From an uncultured Clostridia bacterium (lineage in GTDB: Bacteria > Bacillota > Clostridia > Christensenellales > CAG-917), in contig CANQCC010000053.1 in NCBI GenBank assembly GCA_947589635.1, positions 1 through 10,065 on the forward strand: a stretch of 10,065 nt of DNA, written 5' to 3'. How positions within the stretch are numbered: the first letter of the stretch is position 1; each line of letters starts with the position of its first letter. Below are positions 6,380 to 10,065 of this stretch, piece by piece. The position numbers and the translations under genes were made by a program. The notes under the pieces were generated by a model. The model made no database searches and was not told the DNA's origin. It was given only the letters and a program-made list of their open reading frames with translations.

Positions 6380-7330
6380 ATGAAAACGCAAACCGACGCG
6401 CCAAAATCCAAATTCAAAAAAGTCTACAACATCGTGTCCACGATAGTTGTGCTTTTGGTTTTTCTGTTTTTGGTCGCGGTGGTCGGATTTGTGCTCTGGC
6501 AGAGGCGGAGCGGCGGGGACGCAAGCCTGTTTGGATATTACATGTTCGACGTCGTCAGCGACAGTATGGAGCCCACCATCAACAAGGGCGACGTCATAAT
6601 TTCCAAGCGCGTCAAAGACGTAAACTCCCTCAAAGAGGGCGACGTCATCACCTTCCGAGCGCCGTCGGGGACTTTCAAGGGCTATAATATCACGCACAGG
6701 ATAATCGAGATAGAGCGCGACGAGGACGGCAACGCCTTGCACATCAAAACCAAGGGCGACAACCCGGAGGTCGATGTCGACAATTGGCAGCTTAAGCCGA
6801 GCGATGTCAAGGCGAAGTTTGTAAAAGTCTCGCCGTTTATTGCCGGCTTCAAAAATTTCATATCCAATTGGTACGGCTACGTAGTGCTTATCGCGCTGCC
6901 TCTCACGCTTGTGGGCGCGCTGCTGATCGTGGGCTACGTAAAGGATAAGGTGGCGCTTGCCAAGGAGGAGGAAAAGAAGGTCTCCGTTGATGACTTAAGC
7001 GACGAGGAAAAGCGCAAATTGCTTGAAAACTATTTGGCGTCTCCAAGCGAGGACGTAGTCTCTGAAACGAATGAAGACGGCGTTTCCGTATCCGACAAGG
7101 ACGGCGCCTCTCAAACAGATGAGGACGGAGCCTCTGCGTCCGACGAGGGTGAAACCGACGCTTCTCAAGCGAGTGACGAAGCCGCTAGGACGACGAAGGA
7201 TGAAGGCGGATATGAGATTGGGCAAGCCTCGAAGGAAATTTTACCGCAGGGCGATGTGGCCTCAGATGAGAAAAATATCCCCTTGAACGGCGCAGAAAAT
7301 GAGGGTATTGGCGAGAGCCGAGGACAATAA
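6380..7330 (+). CDS. Second SipW/ER-type signal peptidase I (family S26B)
   Basis: Paralogue of the peptidase at 455-1510 (316 aa). A basic N-terminus (KSKFKK) and membrane segment 17-39 precede the catalytic domain. VVSDSMEPT provides Ser62, ITHRII provides His106 (Ser/His type, no catalytic Lys), and KGDNPEVDVDNW (125-136) is the conserved Asp box. A second membrane segment at about 166-187 is followed by a basic, then acidic, cytoplasmic tail. The tail contains LSDEEKRKL (206-214), shared with the first peptidase, then three tandem 8-residue repeats (232-255) and a Ser/Asp/Glu-rich end. No good ribosome site precedes the ATG at 6380; a hairpin occupies that position, so expression may depend on the upstream gene. 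Last gene before the terminator at 7357. Its substrate is not visible nearby; SipW relatives process matrix or surface proteins such as TasA in Bacillus, but no such gene is present here. Confidence 0.87.
   Translation: MKTQTDAPKSKFKKVYNIVSTIVVLLVFLFLVAVVGFVLWQRRSGGDASLFGYYMFDVVSDSMEPTINKGDVIISKRVKDVNSLKEGDVITFRAPSGTFKGYNITHRIIEIERDEDGNALHIKTKGDNPEVDVDNWQLKPSDVKAKFVKVSPFIAGFKNFISNWYGYVVLIALPLTLVGALLIVGYVKDKVALAKEEEKKVSVDDLSDEEKRKLLENYLASPSEDVVSETNEDGVSVSDKDGASQTDEDGASASDEGETDASQASDEAARTTKDEGGYEIGQASKEILPQGDVASDEKNIPLNGAENEGIGESRGQ
7073..7144 (+). repeat. 24-nt tandem repeat in the peptidase tail (3 copies)
   Basis: Three in-frame 24-nt units encode EDGVSVSD, KDGASQTD and EDGASASD (residues 232-255 of the second peptidase), with further degenerate material after them. 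The units are acidic and Ser-rich and lie in the predicted cytoplasmic tail. This is probably a flexible low-complexity extension that can vary in copy number between strains. Confidence 0.75.
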
Positions 7331-7577
7331 CATCATAATTAAGAAAATGACTTAATCGACGTTTTATATGCGCAAATATGCGGTATAAAACGTCGTTTTT
7401 GTCACTTAAGCGTAAATTTATCGCAAGTATTAAGTCGTCCGTGAAGCATAAAAAATCGGCATTGATTTTATAATTACGCGCGCAAGTTTTGCGGCGCCTG
7501 AAAAAAATTATCCGCATTAAAAAATACCACATGGCGATTTAATATTGCGTTATTGAGTACGGCGTTTATATTTTCTA
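7331..7577. other. AT-rich spacer between the four-gene unit and comM-dprA
   Basis: No coding region is seen in the 329 nt between the peptidase stop and the comM start. Apart from the terminator, comM promoter and small palindrome listed separately, it holds a bulged GC-rich stem-loop (7478-7497; CGCAA-GTT-TTGCG core) without a U-run. There is also a long-range inverted pair, GACTTAAT (7349-7356) and ATTAAGTC (7429-7436), flanking the terminator. I assign no function to these two. Confidence 0.5.
7357..7400 (+). terminator. Rho-independent terminator of the four-gene unit
   Basis: CGACGTTTTATA (7357-7368) and TATAAAACGTCG (7384-7395) form a perfect 12-bp stem, followed directly by TTTTT (7396-7400). 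The apical part adds CGCA-AATA-TGCG (7371-7382), so almost the whole element is paired. It lies 26 nt after the stop codon of the second peptidase. It should separate this transcription unit from comM-dprA. Confidence 0.9.
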
Positions 7578-7606
7578 TTGCGTTTTTGGCGAGAATGTGA
7601 TAAAAT
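7578..7606 (+). promoter_or_regulatory. Extended -10 promoter for comM-dprA
   Basis: TTGCGT (7578-7583) and TAAAAT (7601-7606) are 17 nt apart, and TG at 7598-7599 gives the extended -10 form (TGATAAAAT). The predicted start, around 7612-7614, leaves a leader of about 46 nt before the comM ATG. The -35 box is only a partial match, so moderate strength is likely. No competence-specific box was recognised. Confidence 0.55.
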
Positions 7607-7612
7607 TCATTG

Positions 7613-7625
7613 ATACTTAAAGTAT
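7613..7625. promoter_or_regulatory. 13-nt palindrome at the predicted comM transcription start
   Basis: ATACTT-A-AAGTAT is perfectly symmetrical about 7619 and sits at or just after the predicted start site, where an operator would block initiation. It is short and AT-rich, so chance is a real alternative. Confidence 0.25.
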
Positions 7626-7646
7626 TATATATTTACATATCTTGCG

Positions 7647-7653
7647 AAAGGAG
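7647..7653 (+). promoter_or_regulatory. Ribosome binding site fixing the comM start
   Basis: AAAGGAG at 7647-7653 lies 6 nt before ATG 7660. A TTG at 7642 is in frame and would add six residues, but it would place this strong ribosome site inside the coding sequence and has none of its own. ATG 7660 is therefore the start. Confidence 0.9.
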
Positions 7654-7659
7654 AAAACT

Positions 7660-9186
7660 ATGCTTGCTGCACTCAAAAGTTATGCGCTTGACGGACTTAT
7701 CGGCTACCAGGTGGACGTCGAGATAGACATCAACAACGGCCTGCCCGGATATGAACTTGTCGGGCTTGCTTCCACCGCCACAAAAGAGAGCAAGGAGCGC
7801 GTGCGCTCCGCGATAAAGAACAGCGGCTATATGTATCCCGCAAAGCGCATCATCGTAAATCTTGCGCCCGCGGACACTAAGAAGGACGGACCCTTCTTCG
7901 ACACTGCGATCGCTATAGGTCTGCTTGCCGCCACAGGGCAGATCGAGGGCAAGCTGTACAAGGACTACGTTTTTATCGGCGAGCTGTCCCTCGACGGGAA
8001 GTTGCGCCCCATAGACGGCATAATGCCTCTGATCATATCCGCCATGCAGGACGGGCACAAAAAGTTTATTATTCCCGCCGAAAACGCCACCGAGGCAAGT
8101 TTCATCACGGGGATAGAGGTGTATGCGCTTTCATCCTTGCGCGACGTTGTCGACATGATGAGCGGCGTCATTTACGAGCCCGTAGCGGCGTCCGATTATG
8201 CAAGCGCTCGCGTAAATCATCCCTACACGGTGGATTTTGCGGACGTGAAAGGGCAGACGGTCGCAAAACGCGCGCTTGAGATAGCCGTCGCGGGCGGACA
8301 CAACGCGCTTATGATAGGGCCTCCGGGCGCAGGCAAGACCATGCTTGCAAAGTGCGTGCCCACAATAATGCCCGACATGACCTTTGAGGAGGCCATCGAG
8401 GTCACCAAAGTGCACAGCATCGCGGGCATACTTGACAGCAACATAGGCATTGTGACGACGCGTCCTTTCAGGTCTCCGCACCATACGACCACGGTCCCCG
8501 CGCTTGTAGGCGGCGGATTGAAGGCGCGCCCCGGCGAGGTCAGCCTTGCCAACCACGGCGTGCTGTTTCTTGACGAAATGCCCGAGTATACGCGCCACGC
8601 GCTTGAAACGCTGCGCCAGCCCCTCGAGGACAGAAAGGTTTGCGTGTCGAGGGTCATGCGCACGGTGGAATATCCTGCAAACTTCATGCTTATAGCAAGT
8701 ATGAACCCGTGTCCTTGCGGAAACTACGGCGCAAAAGATCAGATCTGCCGCTGCACTCCGCAACAGATACACAATTACATCGGCAAACTTTCGGGGCCTT
8801 TGATGGACAGAATAGATCTGCAGATAGAGGTCGACAATATCTCCTATGACGATTTGCGCGGCGGCCACACGGCGGAGTCTTCAGCAAAGATAAAGGAGAG
8901 AGTGGACAGAGTAAGAGCGCTCGAGCGCGAGAGGTTCAAAGGCCTCGGCATACGCACGAACGCCGAGATGGGCCCAAGAGAGATCGCAAAATATTGCGCG
9001 ATAGACAAGGACGGCGAACGTTTGCTTGAAAAGGCCTTCCAGAAGCTGGGCTTGAGCGCCCGCGGCACGACGCGCATACTTAAGGTCGCGCGCACCATCG
9101 CGGACATAGAGGGCTGCGAAAACATCCAGCCCGCGCATCTTGCCGAGGCAATACAATATCGCGGAGTTGACAGGAAGTATCATTAA
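7660..9186 (+). CDS. comM: ComM/YifB family Mg-chelatase-like AAA+ ATPase
   Basis: Cytoplasmic ring-forming helicase of the ComM family (508 aa, the usual length). In transformable bacteria ComM promotes branch migration when incoming single-stranded DNA recombines with the chromosome; its role in clostridia is largely untested. The N-terminal ChlI/Lon-protease-like domain covers about 1-170. The ATPase core has Walker A GPPGAGKT (220-227), the family signature FRSPHHT (270-276), Walker B VLFLDE (301-306), MNPCPCG (348-354) with a second cysteine pair CRC (363-365) that could bind zinc, and RIDLQIEV (384-391). The C-terminal Mg-chelatase domain follows, with GLSARGTTRILKVARTIAD at 464-482. 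All key residues appear intact. Its stop codon overlaps the dprA start (TAATG), so the two genes are cotranscribed and probably translationally coupled. Confidence 0.96.
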   Translation: MLAALKSYALDGLIGYQVDVEIDINNGLPGYELVGLASTATKESKERVRSAIKNSGYMYPAKRIIVNLAPADTKKDGPFFDTAIAIGLLAATGQIEGKLYKDYVFIGELSLDGKLRPIDGIMPLIISAMQDGHKKFIIPAENATEASFITGIEVYALSSLRDVVDMMSGVIYEPVAASDYASARVNHPYTVDFADVKGQTVAKRALEIAVAGGHNALMIGPPGAGKTMLAKCVPTIMPDMTFEEAIEVTKVHSIAGILDSNIGIVTTRPFRSPHHTTTVPALVGGGLKARPGEVSLANHGVLFLDEMPEYTRHALETLRQPLEDRKVCVSRVMRTVEYPANFMLIASMNPCPCGNYGAKDQICRCTPQQIHNYIGKLSGPLMDRIDLQIEVDNISYDDLRGGHTAESSAKIKERVDRVRALERERFKGLGIRTNAEMGPREIAKYCAIDKDGERLLEKAFQKLGLSARGTTRILKVARTIADIEGCENIQPAHLAEAIQYRGVDRKYH

Positions 9187-10065
9187 TGAACGGCAAAGAT
9201 ATAGCGACAAAAAATCTGCTTGCGCTAAGCTATGTGGAAGAGCTGTCATATAAAAGAAAGGCCGCTCTTCTTGAGAGGGCGGAGGAACCGTCTTGCCTTG
9301 CAAAATCCGCGAGCGTCGTCAAAGAGGCGCTCGGAGAGGAGCAGGCAGCAAAATTCTTTTCCAACCTCGACGACATAGACGGCATTATAGCGCGCCTTGA
9401 AAGAGAGGATATATGTTGGATATCCCGCTATGACGACGAATATCCCGAGGCGCTGCTTGACATCTACGACCCGCCGATAATGCTGTTTGCAAAGGGCAAC
9501 GTCGCGGCGCTTAAGGGAGACGCGATCGCGGTCGTCGGGACTCGTCATCCCACTCGCTATGGGGCTAAAGTCTCGCAGGAGTTTTCCCGTGAATTTGCTC
9601 TTTCGGGGCTTACGATCGTATCCGGCTTTGCGCGAGGCGTGGACAGCATAGCGCACAAACAGTGCATAGAATGCGGCGCGCCCACTATCGCGGTGCTTGG
9701 CAGCGGACTTGACGTTTGCTATCCGGCGGAGCACCTTGGGCTTATGCAGAGCATAATAGACTGCGGCGGGCTTATCATAAGCGAATATCCGCTTGGCACA
9801 AAGCCTTTGCAATATCATTTTCCGGAGCGCAACCGCATAATCAGCGGGCTTTCGCGCGCGGTGTTTTTGGCGGAGGCGGCGGCAAAGAGCGGGTCGCTTA
9901 TCACGGTCAAACTTGCCGTGGAACAGGGCAGAGACGTGTTTGCGGTGCCCGGCAACATCTACGCCGCTGAGTGCGAAGGCTCCAACAACGTGTTGCGCGA
10001 AATGCCGCACGCGCTTGCGATACGTCCCGAGGACGTGCTTGACGCCTTGCATATCGAGCGCGAGA
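9186..10065 (+). CDS. dprA: DNA-processing protein DprA (Smf), 3'-truncated by the window edge
   Basis: DprA binds incoming single-stranded DNA in the cytoplasm, protects it and loads RecA during transformation; many non-transformable bacteria also keep it. The first 293 codons are present. An N-terminal helical region (about 1-75) precedes the Rossmann-fold core, which carries VVGTRHPTRYG (116-126), SGFARGVDSIAHK (146-158), VLGSGLDVCYP (170-180), SEYPLG (199-204), FPERNRIISGLS (212-223), SGSLIT (235-240) and AVPGNI (253-258). These are the standard family motifs in order. The reading frame is still open at 10065; the C-terminal winged-helix part seen in many homologues would lie beyond. The ATG at 9186 overlaps the comM stop by one base, and AGGAAG at 9172-9177 is a suitable ribosome site 8 nt upstream. 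Confidence 0.96.
   Translation, partial: MNGKDIATKNLLALSYVEELSYKRKAALLERAEEPSCLAKSASVVKEALGEEQAAKFFSNLDDIDGIIARLEREDICWISRYDDEYPEALLDIYDPPIMLFAKGNVAALKGDAIAVVGTRHPTRYGAKVSQEFSREFALSGLTIVSGFARGVDSIAHKQCIECGAPTIAVLGSGLDVCYPAEHLGLMQSIIDCGGLIISEYPLGTKPLQYHFPERNRIISGLSRAVFLAEAAAKSGSLITVKLAVEQGRDVFAVPGNIYAAECEGSNNVLREMPHALAIRPEDVLDALHIERE

Noticed and set aside
7642..7659. TTG 7642 as the start of comM
   Set aside because: It would put the AAAGGAG ribosome site inside the coding region. ATG 7660 has ideal spacing and gives the usual ComM N-terminus (MLAALKSYALDG).

Overview
The window looks like chromosomal DNA from an uncultured Gram-positive bacterium of moderate GC content, most likely a clostridial Bacillota. 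The support is a consensus sigma-A promoter, strong AGGAG-type ribosome sites, a rho-independent terminator, SipW-type signal peptidases (His in place of Lys), and a comM (yifB)-dprA pair, an order common in clostridia. Lineage is inferred from these features; no marker gene such as rRNA is present.

Region 1 (1-7400) appears to be one plus-strand transcription unit of four genes. It opens with a perfect consensus promoter (TTGACA-17-TATAAT, 227-255), a leader of about 190 nt that can fold, and closes with a strong terminator (7357-7400). The genes are: (a) a SipW/ER-type signal peptidase I with a cytoplasmic acidic tail (455-1510); (b) a membrane-anchored McrB-like AAA+ ATPase (1547-3073); (c) a 968-residue protein with a DUF2357-like (McrC N-terminal-like) head, a coiled-coil middle and a very long charged, disordered-looking tail that carries the same short motif three times (3435-6341); (d) a second SipW-type signal peptidase (6380-7330). 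A repeat-bearing gap of 361 bp separates (b) and (c). A perfect 9-bp hairpin without a U-run separates (c) and (d).

This four-gene set is the unusual part of the window. An McrB-like ATPase next to a DUF2357-like partner recalls McrBC-type restriction, but the ATPase is tethered to the membrane, no PD-(D/E)XK nuclease is visible, and the pair is bracketed by two paralogous signal peptidases. Both peptidases carry the same SDEEKR(R/K)L motif in their cytoplasmic tails. My inference is a membrane-associated ATPase/scaffold machine working with dedicated secretory peptidases, for example in surface-protein export or envelope remodelling. I recognise no described system of this composition.

Region 2 (7401-10065) is conventional: an AT-rich spacer with an extended -10 promoter, then comM (Mg-chelatase-like AAA+ ATPase; start corrected to ATG 7660) overlapping by one base with dprA, which runs off the right edge. 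Both act in natural transformation and on incoming single-stranded DNA.
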